Assembly: GCA_038534195.1 (NCBI GenBank) | Contig: JBCAXE010000012.1 | Location: 1-64,000, forward strand | DNA length: 64,000 nt | Origin: JAJFFW01 sp038534195 | GTDB taxonomy: Bacteria; Pseudomonadota; Alphaproteobacteria; Caulobacterales; Parvularculaceae | Reading direction: 5' to 3' | Shown here: one piece after another, positions 35,411 to 43,219 of the stretch | How positions within the stretch are numbered: the first letter of the stretch is position 1 | How the letters are laid out: each line of letters opens with the position of its first letter | Program-made: the position numbers and the translations under genes | Notes under the pieces: model-generated | The model's input: the letters and a program-made list of their open reading frames with translations, nothing else | Databases searched by the model: none | Told to the model about the DNA's origin: nothing

Positions 35411-35636
35411 GGGGATGGCCTCCAGGCGGGTCAAACAGCGGACACTACAGCTTCGCGCCGACCCTTATGCTCAAAATGCATATAAGAAGTTTTCGGCGGT
35501 TTCCAAGGGGCGTTCTAGCGAATGCGCGGCGAGACGCAAGGAAAAGCGGCCGCACGACAAGCACTTTTCGGCGAGGTTAACGCGGTTTGCCCTGCTCCCG
35601 TGAACGGCGTATATTTACCATAAAGTGGGGAATAAT

Positions 35637-36479
35637 ATGGCGCATCTTCGACATCTGACATCCGTATTCTTTTTGGCCGCATGCTTGACGAGCCCGGCCT
35701 TCGCGCATCCTGGACCGCATGGCTCGGCGCCGCACGACGTGGACGCCGGTGAACAGCAAGACGGCGGCGACGCCCACGACCATGAAGATGCGCCGGTTAC
35801 TTACGGCAATGGCGTCGGCCCGGATCCGGACGGCGACACCAACCCGGCGACAAACACCCGCGCCGTCTCAAAAATCGGAGACGCGGCGGAAGCGGCGTTC
35901 GATCCGCCCTATCAGGTCGTCACTTTCGAAGCCCCGCCCGGTGGCCATAATGATGTCATTCGCAAAGAATATGAGGACAAATTCGGCGTCACATTCAGCC
36001 GCGGCCTCAACCGCCAGATTTGCGAAGGCCAACGATACTTTCAATATAATTCTCAGTGCACATACCTGCGCGCGCCGAGCGGTCAGTATGCGGCGGTTTA
36101 TCAGGATGATTTCAGCCGCCCTCTCCGTATTCGGTTCGCCGAACCCGTCTGCGTCGCCGCTATGGCCATCTATCCGACGGGCGGCAAAGAAGGCGAAGTC
36201 TTTGAGGTGACGCTCCAGGGATATGACGCTAACGAACAAAAGCTCGACGCCGCCAAAGCCAAATTCACGTGGACAAAAGACACCTTCCGCTGGCGGCACA
36301 TGGCCGGCGCCTACTTCTTAGGTCAAAAGGCGCAGCGAGTTGACGTTTCCATGCGCAGCCTTGACCCGAAGGAGAAAGGCAAAGTTGTCCGTTTCCTACT
36401 GGACGATGTGGCTTTCATCGAAGAGTCTTGCACAGGAAATGAAGCGCCGCTCGCAACTGAAGTTCCGATCGGCAGTTAA
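35637..36479 (+). CDS. Exported protein with His-rich N-terminus, unknown
   Basis: The 280-residue product has a signal peptide cut after TSPAFA and then a His/Asp-rich stretch (HPGPHGSAPHDVD, DAHDHEDAP) that could bind metal. The remainder is a beta-rich domain with FRWRHMAGAYFLG and RFLLDDVAFIEESC, reminiscent of extracellular sandwich domains of secreted proteins, but not assigned to a family. The ATG at 35637 was preferred to the in-frame GTG at 35625 because GGGGA lies between them. A bidirectional terminator follows immediately. Confidence 0.65.
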   Translation: MAHLRHLTSVFFLAACLTSPAFAHPGPHGSAPHDVDAGEQQDGGDAHDHEDAPVTYGNGVGPDPDGDTNPATNTRAVSKIGDAAEAAFDPPYQVVTFEAPPGGHNDVIRKEYEDKFGVTFSRGLNRQICEGQRYFQYNSQCTYLRAPSGQYAAVYQDDFSRPLRIRFAEPVCVAAMAIYPTGGKEGEVFEVTLQGYDANEQKLDAAKAKFTWTKDTFRWRHMAGAYFLGQKAQRVDVSMRSLDPKEKGKVVRFLLDDVAFIEESCTGNEAPLATEVPIGS

Positions 36480-36513
36480 AAAAAATTGCACCGCAAGCGG
36501 TGCAATTTTTCTT
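36478..36513. terminator. Bidirectional rho-independent terminator
   Basis: A 13-bp perfect stem (AAAAATTGCACCG at 36481-36493 with CGGTGCAATTTTT at 36498-36510, CAAG loop) gives U runs on both strands. It serves the His-rich protein gene and the convergent YegP-like gene. Confidence 0.93.
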
Positions 36514-36531
36514 TAGGACGAGAAGTCTTCT

Positions 36532-36867
36532 TTACGACGTTTGATCGTCGATCGCTGCGTCGGGCGCATTTTTCATGACGCTCTGAATGCCGTTCTTGCA
36601 GCCGTCTTCGGACTCATAGGCCTGCGATTTGCCGATGACTTCATGGTTCCCGGCTTTCAGGACGAAATAGGGCTTACCGTTCGATTGTTCCTTTATGGCG
36701 AAACGGCCCTCGTCTGATGCGTTTTTCTTCACCGACGCGATCCCGTTTTCTGCGCTTTTCTTCGCCTTGTACCCTTCGCTGGCGAGGATATTTTCGCCAT
36801 TACCGGCCTTTAGGCGAAACCGGTATTCGCCGGCCTTGTCCTGATAGAGTTCGAATTTTCCTGCCAT
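36532..36867 (-). CDS. YegP family protein (two DUF1508 repeats)
   Basis: The 111-residue product has two tandem DUF1508 repeats, each a small beta-hairpin plus helix: GKFELYQDKAGEYRFRLKAGNG first and GRFAIKEQSNGKPYFVLKAGNH second, each ending in an NGI-SV-KNA element. This is the normal YegP length and layout. The role in the cell is unknown. AGGAGCGTAGC lies just upstream of the ATG. Confidence 0.93.
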   Translation of the reverse strand: MAGKFELYQDKAGEYRFRLKAGNGENILASEGYKAKKSAENGIASVKKNASDEGRFAIKEQSNGKPYFVLKAGNHEVIGKSQAYESEDGCKNGIQSVMKNAPDAAIDDQTS

Positions 36868-36963
36868 GCTACGCTCCTTTGATTTTTTGCTAACTTAAGC
36901 TGATTCCAAGCAGATCACGCTACGCCGGGAAACAAAACGGTTTGATTTCCAAATTCTTCCAAT

Positions 36964-36978
36964 GTTCCAGAATCGTTC
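36964..36978 (+). promoter_or_regulatory. LexA (SOS) box, GTTC-N7-GTTC
   Basis: GTTCCAGAATCGTTC matches the alphaproteobacterial LexA operator exactly. It lies 21 bases before the ATG of the UvrD-type helicase gene, suggesting damage-inducible expression (inference). Confidence 0.7.
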
Positions 36979-36999
36979 TCGTTCGGCTACATTTCACGC

Positions 37000-39330
37000 A
37001 TGAATCCTAAATTATCCCTTTCCGAGCGCGCAATGGCGCAGATTTCCCCGGGCGCACGGGCTGAAAACGAGGCGCCGCCTTATCTTGAGGGGCTGAACGA
37101 CGCCCAGAAAGAAGCGGTCCTTGCGACGGAAGGACCGGTCCTGATGTTGGCCGGCGCTGGCACGGGTAAGACCCGTGCGCTCACAACCCGGCTTGCCCAT
37201 CTCCTTTTCACCCGCAAAGCCCAACCCTGGCAAATCCTGGCGGTGACCTTCACCAACAAAGCGGCGCGCGAGATGAAGGAGCGGATCAGCACTCTCGTGG
37301 GCGCCTCCGTCGAAGGCATGCAATGGCTCGGCACGTTCCACTCGGTGGGCGCGCATATCCTGCGGCGGCACGCGGAGTTGGTGGGCCTCAAATCAAGCTT
37401 CACCATCCTTGATGCCGACGATCAGGTTCGTCTCGCCAAACAGGTGATCGTCGCCGCCGAAATCGACGAGAAACGGTGGACTGGACGCGGCCTCGCATCA
37501 ATGATCGACGGCTGGAAAAATCGCGGACTGACGCCTGACAAAGTTCCGGCAAATGAGGCTTATCATTTTGCCGACGGCAAGGCGATCGATCTCTACGCGG
37601 CTTATCAAGCGCGCCTGACGACGCTGAACGCCGCCGACTTTGGCGACCTCCTCATCCACAATCTGACGATCTTCCAGAATCATCCCGATATTCTGGAGGA
37701 ATATCAGAACCGCTTCCGTTACATGCTCGTGGACGAATATCAGGATACGAATGTCGCGCAGTATTTGTGGTTGCGGCTGCTCGCTCAGAAGAACAAAAAT
37801 ATTTGCTGCGTGGGCGACGATGATCAGTCAATTTATGGCTGGCGCGGGGCGGAAGTCGAGAACATTCTGCGCTTTGAAAAAGATTTCCCGGGCGCGAAGG
37901 TTATCCGACTGGAACAGAATTATCGCTCGACGCCAGCGATCCTGGCGGCGGCGTCCGGATTAATCGCCGCCAATGAAGACCGACTTGGCAAAACCCTGTG
38001 GACTGAACAGGACGGCGGCGAATTGGTAAAGGTTCGCGGCGTCTGGGACGGGGACGAAGAAGCGCGTCTTATTGGCGATGATATTGAAGCGGAGCAATCA
38101 AAGGGCCGCAGGCTTTCGCAGATGGCGGTTCTTGTGCGCGCATCTTTTCAGATGCGGGCTTTTGAAGACCGGTTTAATACGCTTGGCCTGCCCTATCGCG
38201 TGGTAGGCGGCCCGCGCTTTTATGAGCGCGAAGAGACGCGCGACGCCTTGTCTTATCTCCGGCTTGTCCGCAGCCAGGACGATGATCTCGCCTTTGACCG
38301 CATCGCCAATAAACCGGCGCGCAAGCTCGGCGGCCAGACCATGCAGCGCATTCACGCCTTTGCACGCGCGCAGAATATTCCACTGATGGCCGCGAGCCGC
38401 CTCCTTCTTGAGACGGACGATTTGCCAGGCGTTGGGCGTAATGCGTTAAAGAAATTCCTCGAAATGGTCGATCGCTGGGCGGTTGAGGCGAAGAATTTCT
38501 CGCCGCGGGATTTAACCGAACTGATCCTTGAGGAATCCGGCTATATCGACTTCTGGAAAAACTCAAAGTCGCCGAAGGCCGGATCGAAACTGGACAATCT
38601 GAAAGAGATTGTTCAGGCCGTTTCCGAATATGACACGCTGGAAGCTTATCTCGACCATGTGGCGCTCGTCGCGGAGCATAACGAAGCCTCCGCTGACGGA
38701 CAGGTATGGCTGATGACCTTGCACGCGGCGAAAGGCCTTGAATTTCCCGTGGTCTTTCTCGCCGGGTGGGAGGAAGGGATCTTCCCGTCGCAGCGCGCGC
38801 TTGATGAAAAAGGAACCGCCGCGCTTGAAGAGGAACGCCGCCTCGCTTATGTGGGCGTCACGCGCGCCGAAGAAAGCTGTCGCATTTCGTTCGCAGCGAA
38901 CCGGCAGATCTACGGACGCTGGCAAACAGCGATTCCCTCACGCTTCATCGACGAGTTGCCGGAAGAGCATGTGGAGGTGATGTCCGAACCTGGCCTTTAC
39001 GGTAATGCGGCGAACACCCTCGCGTCTCACTCGCAATTCAGCGGCGCGAAACTGAAAGAAGACGCCTATTACGACAATCCGGGCTGGAGCCGCGCGCGCA
39101 ACGCCGCGCGGCGTCCGTCAACGGAACCCCCGATGATCGAGGGCCGGGCGCGATCAGTGTCGGTGAGCGCGCCCGGAAAGGCGATGTTCGCCGTCGGCGC
39201 GCGCGTCTTCCATCAAAAGTTCGGCTACGGACGGGTGACGGCTTCCGAGGGACAAAAGCTGACCGTTGACTTTGAGCATTCAGGACCGAAAAAAGTCATC
39301 GATACATTTCTTGAGGCCGCAAAATCATAA
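37000..39330 (+). CDS. uvrD: UvrD/PcrA-type DNA helicase
   Basis: The 776-residue superfamily 1 helicase has the full motif set: AGAGTGKT (Walker A), LVDEYQDTN, GDDDQSIYGWRGAE, RLEQNYRST, LHAAKGLEFPVV and GVTRAEE. A C-terminal Tudor-like segment (FHQKFGYGRV, LTVDFEHSG) matches the RNA-polymerase-interacting tail of UvrD/PcrA. It unwinds DNA in excision and mismatch repair and clears replication conflicts. The ATG at 37000 lacks a good ribosome site; a second ATG 11 codons later is possible. A LexA box lies just upstream, and prmA follows eight bases downstream. Confidence 0.96.
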   Translation: MNPKLSLSERAMAQISPGARAENEAPPYLEGLNDAQKEAVLATEGPVLMLAGAGTGKTRALTTRLAHLLFTRKAQPWQILAVTFTNKAAREMKERISTLVGASVEGMQWLGTFHSVGAHILRRHAELVGLKSSFTILDADDQVRLAKQVIVAAEIDEKRWTGRGLASMIDGWKNRGLTPDKVPANEAYHFADGKAIDLYAAYQARLTTLNAADFGDLLIHNLTIFQNHPDILEEYQNRFRYMLVDEYQDTNVAQYLWLRLLAQKNKNICCVGDDDQSIYGWRGAEVENILRFEKDFPGAKVIRLEQNYRSTPAILAAASGLIAANEDRLGKTLWTEQDGGELVKVRGVWDGDEEARLIGDDIEAEQSKGRRLSQMAVLVRASFQMRAFEDRFNTLGLPYRVVGGPRFYEREETRDALSYLRLVRSQDDDLAFDRIANKPARKLGGQTMQRIHAFARAQNIPLMAASRLLLETDDLPGVGRNALKKFLEMVDRWAVEAKNFSPRDLTELILEESGYIDFWKNSKSPKAGSKLDNLKEIVQAVSEYDTLEAYLDHVALVAEHNEASADGQVWLMTLHAAKGLEFPVVFLAGWEEGIFPSQRALDEKGTAALEEERRLAYVGVTRAEESCRISFAANRQIYGRWQTAIPSRFIDELPEEHVEVMSEPGLYGNAANTLASHSQFSGAKLKEDAYYDNPGWSRARNAARRPSTEPPMIEGRARSVSVSAPGKAMFAVGARVFHQKFGYGRVTASEGQKLTVDFEHSGPKKVIDTFLEAAKS

Positions 39331-39338
39331 AGGCGCCC

Positions 39339-40229
39339 ATGCTCTACAAAGCTATCTGGACCGGACCGCGCGCGGCGATGGACGCCGCGATGACCTTTTT
39401 CACCGAGATTGAAGAGACGGCGCGCACCGTCGGGTTGCAAAAGCATGACGCAACGGCGGATGACGATGCGTCAACATGGTCTGTTGAGGTCTATTTTGAA
39501 GATGCGCCGGATATGATTGCGCTCACAGGCGCCATGGCGGCTTTCGACCCGGCGCTCAGCAATCTCGCGCCAGGGGTTGTTGACGAAGTGCCCGATAAGG
39601 ACTGGGTCGCCCATGCGCTGGAAGGTCTCGGCGTTGTCGAGGCGGGCCGCTTCGTCTTGTACGGCGCGCACGACGCCGACAAACTCCCAGACGACGAGGG
39701 TCTTATCCCGATCAGGATCGACGCCAACGCGGCCTTCGGCACGGGCCATCACCCAACCACCGCCGGTTGCCTGACCCTCCTTGATCGGTTTGGGGGCTTT
39801 GCGCCGAAATCAATCCTTGACCTCGGGTGCGGGTCGGCCGTTTTGGCGATCGCAGCGGCGAAACTCTGGGATCGCGATATTCTGGCCACGGACATTGACG
39901 CCGACTCAATCGACATTGCGCGCGAGAATGCGCGCTTAAACGGGGCCAGCGACCATATTACCGCTGTCGTCGCCGACGGCTTCGACCATGAAGCAATTAA
40001 CCGCGCCGCACCCTTTGACTTTGTGTTCGCAAACATTCTTGCCGGCCCATTAAAGGAATTTGCGCCGTCCATGGCCGACCATGTGCGTAAGAACGGCCGC
40101 ATCATGCTGGCTGGGCTTATGGCGGAACAAGAGAGCGGCGTTCTTGAGGCCTATGAGCAGGCCGGGTTCAGGCTGCTAAACCGGCTTGATCACGAAACCT
40201 GGCCGGTTCTGTTGCTGGTGCGCCAATAA
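39339..40229 (+). CDS. prmA: Ribosomal protein L11 methyltransferase
   Basis: The 296-residue product carries the SAM-binding motif ILDLGCGSAVLAIAAAKL, the acidic loop ATDIDADS and the NPPF-like region FDFVFANILAGPL, as in PrmA, which trimethylates L11 residues. It begins eight bases after uvrD, so expression with the helicase is likely. The N-terminal L11-binding domain is recognisable but divergent (WTGPRAAMDAAMTFF). Confidence 0.93.
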   Translation: MLYKAIWTGPRAAMDAAMTFFTEIEETARTVGLQKHDATADDDASTWSVEVYFEDAPDMIALTGAMAAFDPALSNLAPGVVDEVPDKDWVAHALEGLGVVEAGRFVLYGAHDADKLPDDEGLIPIRIDANAAFGTGHHPTTAGCLTLLDRFGGFAPKSILDLGCGSAVLAIAAAKLWDRDILATDIDADSIDIARENARLNGASDHITAVVADGFDHEAINRAAPFDFVFANILAGPLKEFAPSMADHVRKNGRIMLAGLMAEQESGVLEAYEQAGFRLLNRLDHETWPVLLLVRQ

Positions 40230-40247
40230 TGCGCCGCCCGACAACGA

Positions 40248-40655
40248 CTACTCGTCGGCGCAAACGCCTTCACTGGCGACGCTGACTCCGGCCGCCGCGG
40301 CTGAGCAGGCGTTTGAATAAGTCTGGCCGTCACAACCGCAAACCGGGCGGTAGTCGCGCGTGCACGCTTGCGGCTTGACCCTACAAACGCCGGCGGCATC
40401 CGCCACCCGCACGCATTCGCCGGGCTCCATATGGCAATAGTCCGCGTCTGACGTACATTGAAATCCAGCAATCCCGCCGCACATGCCGCCAGTCTCGCCG
40501 ATATCATCACCGCCAGCGATCGGCGCGCCTTCTTGTGCATCCTCAGAAACCGGCGCCGTGACCGTATCCGTGCCGCCATTCGTGCAGGCGGCGGCCAGGA
40601 ACAACGCCAACAAAACGAAAACAGCGCGACGGATCGAATCAAGCGGCTCAGTCAT
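40248..40655 (-). CDS. Kazal-domain lipoprotein
   Basis: The 135-residue product has a lipoprotein signal (FLAAAC) and a C-terminal Kazal-type protease-inhibitor fold: RVKPQACTRDYRPVCGCDGQ with the six-Cys spacing closing at TYSNACSAAAAGVSV. Kazal domains inhibit serine proteases. Its ATG lies two bases after the bacterioferritin stop, so the two share a transcript, an odd pairing. Confidence 0.88.
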   Translation of the reverse strand: MTEPLDSIRRAVFVLLALFLAAACTNGGTDTVTAPVSEDAQEGAPIAGGDDIGETGGMCGGIAGFQCTSDADYCHMEPGECVRVADAAGVCRVKPQACTRDYRPVCGCDGQTYSNACSAAAAGVSVASEGVCADE

Positions 40656-40657
40656 AA

Positions 40658-41149
40658 TCAATCGTCCCCTTCCTTGATTTGCGACTGCATATAACGTCCT
40701 TCGCCAATCTTATCGATCAGACCGAGCTCTGTCTCCAGATGATCGATATGATCTTCCTCCGATTGCAAAATCTTAACGAGAATTTCGCGGCTCACATAGT
40801 CTTTCACAGATTCAAAATACTCAATCGCCTCAATATAGAGCGGGTGCGCGCGCAGCTCGGCCTTGAGGTCGCATTCAAGGCATTCTTTGACGGTTTCGCC
40901 GATATATAGCTTGTCGAGATCTTGCAGGTTCGGCAAACCTTCCAGAAAGAGGATACGCTCAATTAGTTCATCGGCGTGTTTCATCTCGTCGATCGATTCT
41001 TCATATTCGATCTTTCCGAGACGTTTGAATCCCCAATCCTTGAACATGCGCGCATGGAGGAAATACTGGTTGACCGTCGTCAGCTCCAGCTTCAACGCCT
41101 TGTTCAAATATTCAATGACTTTCTTGTCGCCTTTCACATATCTCTCCAT
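40658..41149 (-). CDS. bfr: Bacterioferritin
   Basis: The 163-residue four-helix protein stores iron. It has Met56 for heme (ESIDEMKHADEL, offset by four from the usual Met52), ferroxidase ligands Glu22, Glu55 and His58, and EEDHIDHLETEL near the C-terminus. The ATG at 41149 was preferred to the TTG codon just before it. Fur-like inverted repeats lie about 65-100 bases upstream. Kazal lipoprotein gene follows. Confidence 0.97.
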   Translation of the reverse strand: MERYVKGDKKVIEYLNKALKLELTTVNQYFLHARMFKDWGFKRLGKIEYEESIDEMKHADELIERILFLEGLPNLQDLDKLYIGETVKECLECDLKAELRAHPLYIEAIEYFESVKDYVSREILVKILQSEEDHIDHLETELGLIDKIGEGRYMQSQIKEGDD

Positions 41150-41210
41150 CAAAAAACGTGACGTGAAACTATTCCAATTTGGCTTCAGTACAAGGATTAT
41201 TTCCGCAATC

Positions 41211-41250
41211 CATTCTCATTCTCGCTTTTTCTCTGCGATTGAGAATGAGT
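41211..41250. promoter_or_regulatory. Candidate Fur/iron-responsive repeats upstream of bfr
   Basis: CTCATTCTC at 41215-41223 and GAGAATGAG at 41241-41249 form a perfect 9-bp inverted repeat; each half, with flanks, resembles the GAGAATGA core of Fur boxes. The left half continues as a tandem GAGAATG on the minus strand. They sit in the bfr promoter region, where iron control is expected. Confidence 0.45.
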
Positions 41251-41316
41251 GTTAATAAGTGCTGGAGCCGCAGCGCAAGCTGCGATTTGGATTTGATGAT
41301 TTGAGCCATTCTGCGG

Positions 41317-41967
41317 CTAGGCCGCTTTACGAAATTGGCCGGCGATGGCGAAGAGTTCAGCGGTAAGAGCGCGAATTTCGGCGGCGGCGGCGCTGCGCGG
41401 CGCAACTTCCACAACCCCGGCGCCTGTGCCCATGGTTTCGGCGTAGGCGGTGCGATTGCCAAGCTCCGTGCGCGCGACGGGCAAGCGATACTTATCAATC
41501 TGGGCACGGATTTCCGCCGCAATGCGCGACTTCGCCGGTGCGCGGTTGACCACAAAGAGCGCGCTCTTACCCGCCGCGCCGATGGCTTCCGCAGTGGGCA
41601 ACGAGGCCGCCAGATCAATCGGCGAAAGTTGCATCGGCGCCATCACGAGATTAGCGGCGCCGATGGCGCGCCGCACGTCGAAATCCGCCGTCGGAGGCGT
41701 GTCGACGATCAAGACGTCCGCTAACCCGCGCGACCGCCGAACGGCGCTTGATAAACCGATGCGCTTTTCGAAGACGCCGGCGAAAAAGGGATCAGCGTCG
41801 CGATTGGCCGCGCGCACATGCGCCCATAAGGCGAAACTCTGCTGCTCATCCAGGTCGGCGCCCGCCACCCGAATTTGCTTGGCGGCCAACGCCGCCGCCA
41901 GCTGGCAAGCAAGCGTTGTCTTGCCGGCGCCGCCTTTGCGCTGCGCAATGGTGATGACGTAGGCCAC
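41317..41967 (-). CDS. Orphan ParA-family ATPase
   Basis: The 216-residue product is a small ParA-type ATPase with deviant Walker A KGGAGKTT, switch motif DLDEQQSF and Walker B VDTPPTADFD. Such proteins position plasmids, chromosomes or large protein clusters, usually with a ParB-like partner; none is adjacent. It lies 66 bases downstream of the TfoX-like gene at the tail of the suf operon and is read through to a 165-base gap before bfr. Confidence 0.88.
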   Translation of the reverse strand: MAYVITIAQRKGGAGKTTLACQLAAALAAKQIRVAGADLDEQQSFALWAHVRAANRDADPFFAGVFEKRIGLSSAVRRSRGLADVLIVDTPPTADFDVRRAIGAANLVMAPMQLSPIDLAASLPTAEAIGAAGKSALFVVNRAPAKSRIAAEIRAQIDKYRLPVARTELGNRTAYAETMGTGAGVVEVAPRSAAAAEIRALTAELFAIAGQFRKAA

Positions 41968-42033
41968 GGAACCCGCCTTTGCTGCGTTGCACCAAACTTG
42001 TGGAGAGATTCGCGCGGCCGCGCGATCGGCGAT

Positions 42034-42441
42034 TTAAGACATTTTCGATTTTTTCGCCGCTTTCTTTTTCGCGGGCTTCTTCGCTGGCTTTTTCTTTTTC
42101 GGCTTCGCTTTCGCCGCCCGGCTCGCTGCATCGAGCGCGAGCGTCACCCATCCTTTCAAGGCGTCATGGTCATCGTAAATCTCTTCGGGCGCGCCGTAAT
42201 AAGACATTGTTCCCGTGCGGCCGTCTTTCATTTCAAAGACGAAGGGCTCCAACCCTTGCGCCTCGAACTGGGCCCGCGTCACGTCATCAACTTTGAGCCA
42301 GAGATCATCGTCGCCGATTATCGCGAAGAAGAGGTCGTCGCAATAAACGCCGCCGCCGCCGAACATTTTTCGGATAGCGATCTGGCCGAACGGCGACAGG
42401 AGGTCTTTGATATAGTCGGAATATGACGCCGAGACAGGCAC
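42034..42441 (-). CDS. TfoX/Sxy N-terminal domain protein with Lys-rich tail
   Basis: The 135-residue product contains the TfoX N-terminal domain (IRKMFGGGGVYCDDLFFAII; VFEMKDGRTGTMSYYGAPEEI in pieces) and a C-terminal tail almost wholly Lys, Ala and Pro. TfoX/Sxy proteins regulate competence genes in gammaproteobacteria; isolated N-terminal-domain proteins in alphaproteobacteria have no proven role. The GTG start overlaps the sufA stop (TAGTG), so it belongs to the suf transcript. Confidence 0.85.
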   Translation of the reverse strand: MPVSASYSDYIKDLLSPFGQIAIRKMFGGGGVYCDDLFFAIIGDDDLWLKVDDVTRAQFEAQGLEPFVFEMKDGRTGTMSYYGAPEEIYDDHDALKGWVTLALDAASRAAKAKPKKKKPAKKPAKKKAAKKSKMS

Positions 42442-42806
42442 TAGGCCTCAAGCGCCGCCGGAACAATCGTCACGCTTTCGCCGCAGCCGCAAGCGTCCGT
42501 CTGGTTCGGATTGTTGAACACGAACCGCTGAGACAGCTTCTCGGTGACGAAGTCGATCTCTGAGCCTAACAAAAAGAGGATCGCCTTGGGGTCGATCAGG
42601 ATTTTGACGCCATTGTCCTCAACCACTTCGTCGAGAGGGCCCTGCTCCGTCGCATAGTCCATCGTGTATTCCATGCCCGCGCAGCCGCCGTTTTTCACGC
42701 CGATCGTTACGCCGATGAAATCTTCCTCGGCCGCATCCATGATCTCTTTCATGCGCGCCGCCGCCGCATCCGTCAGGGTCACCGCTTTTGGTCTCGGTCG
42801 GGCCAT
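42441..42806 (-). CDS. sufA: A-type iron-sulfur carrier
   Basis: The 121-residue product is an IscA/SufA-like carrier with the three cluster Cys: one in NGGCAGMEY and two in ACGCGES. It passes clusters to apo-proteins. Its ATG lies two bases after the sufT stop; a GTG overlapping that stop is an alternative start. Confidence 0.93.
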   Translation of the reverse strand: MARPRPKAVTLTDAAAARMKEIMDAAEEDFIGVTIGVKNGGCAGMEYTMDYATEQGPLDEVVEDNGVKILIDPKAILFLLGSEIDFVTEKLSQRFVFNNPNQTDACGCGESVTIVPAALEA

Positions 42807-42808
42807 CG

Positions 42809-43216
42809 TCACATCCAGCCTAATTCCAGTTTCGCCTCATCGGACATTTTCTCCGGCGTCCAGGGCGGTTCAAACGTCATGTTCACTTTGACGTCTTCGA
42901 CGCCATCGACGCCGCGCACTGCGCCTTCAACCCAGCCGGGCATCTCGCCGGCCACTGGACAGCCCGGCGCCGTGAGCGTCATGTCCACAGTCAAGAGGCG
43001 GTCATCGTCCAAATCTACTTTATAGATGAGGCCCAATTCGTAAATATCAACCGGGATTTCCGGGTCATAAACCGTTTTGAGGGCGCGAATAATATCGGCC
43101 GTAATCCGCTGAAGCTCTTCCTCGGGGATCGTGTCGGCGCCCGAGGTTTCCGCTTGCGGCGTCTCCGGCTCGGCGTCCGGGTTCAGGTCGATAATATCGC
43201 GTACTTCTTCAGTCAT
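42809..43216 (-). CDS. sufT: SUF-system MIP18/DUF59 assembly factor
   Basis: The 135-residue product has the DUF59 domain with KTVYDPEIPVDIYELGLIY and TAPGCPVAGEMPG (conserved Cys). Such proteins help maturation of Fe-S proteins. An acidic 35-residue leader precedes the domain. It starts three bases after sufS. Confidence 0.9.
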   Translation of the reverse strand: MTEEVRDIIDLNPDAEPETPQAETSGADTIPEEELQRITADIIRALKTVYDPEIPVDIYELGLIYKVDLDDDRLLTVDMTLTAPGCPVAGEMPGWVEGAVRGVDGVEDVKVNMTFEPPWTPEKMSDEAKLELGWM

Positions 43217-43219
43217 GGG

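Noticed and set aside
42034..42110. Lys-rich tail as a frameshift artefact
   Set aside because: Lys/Ala/Pro tails are common on basic alphaproteobacterial proteins, and the frame closes normally with a 66-base gap to the next gene.
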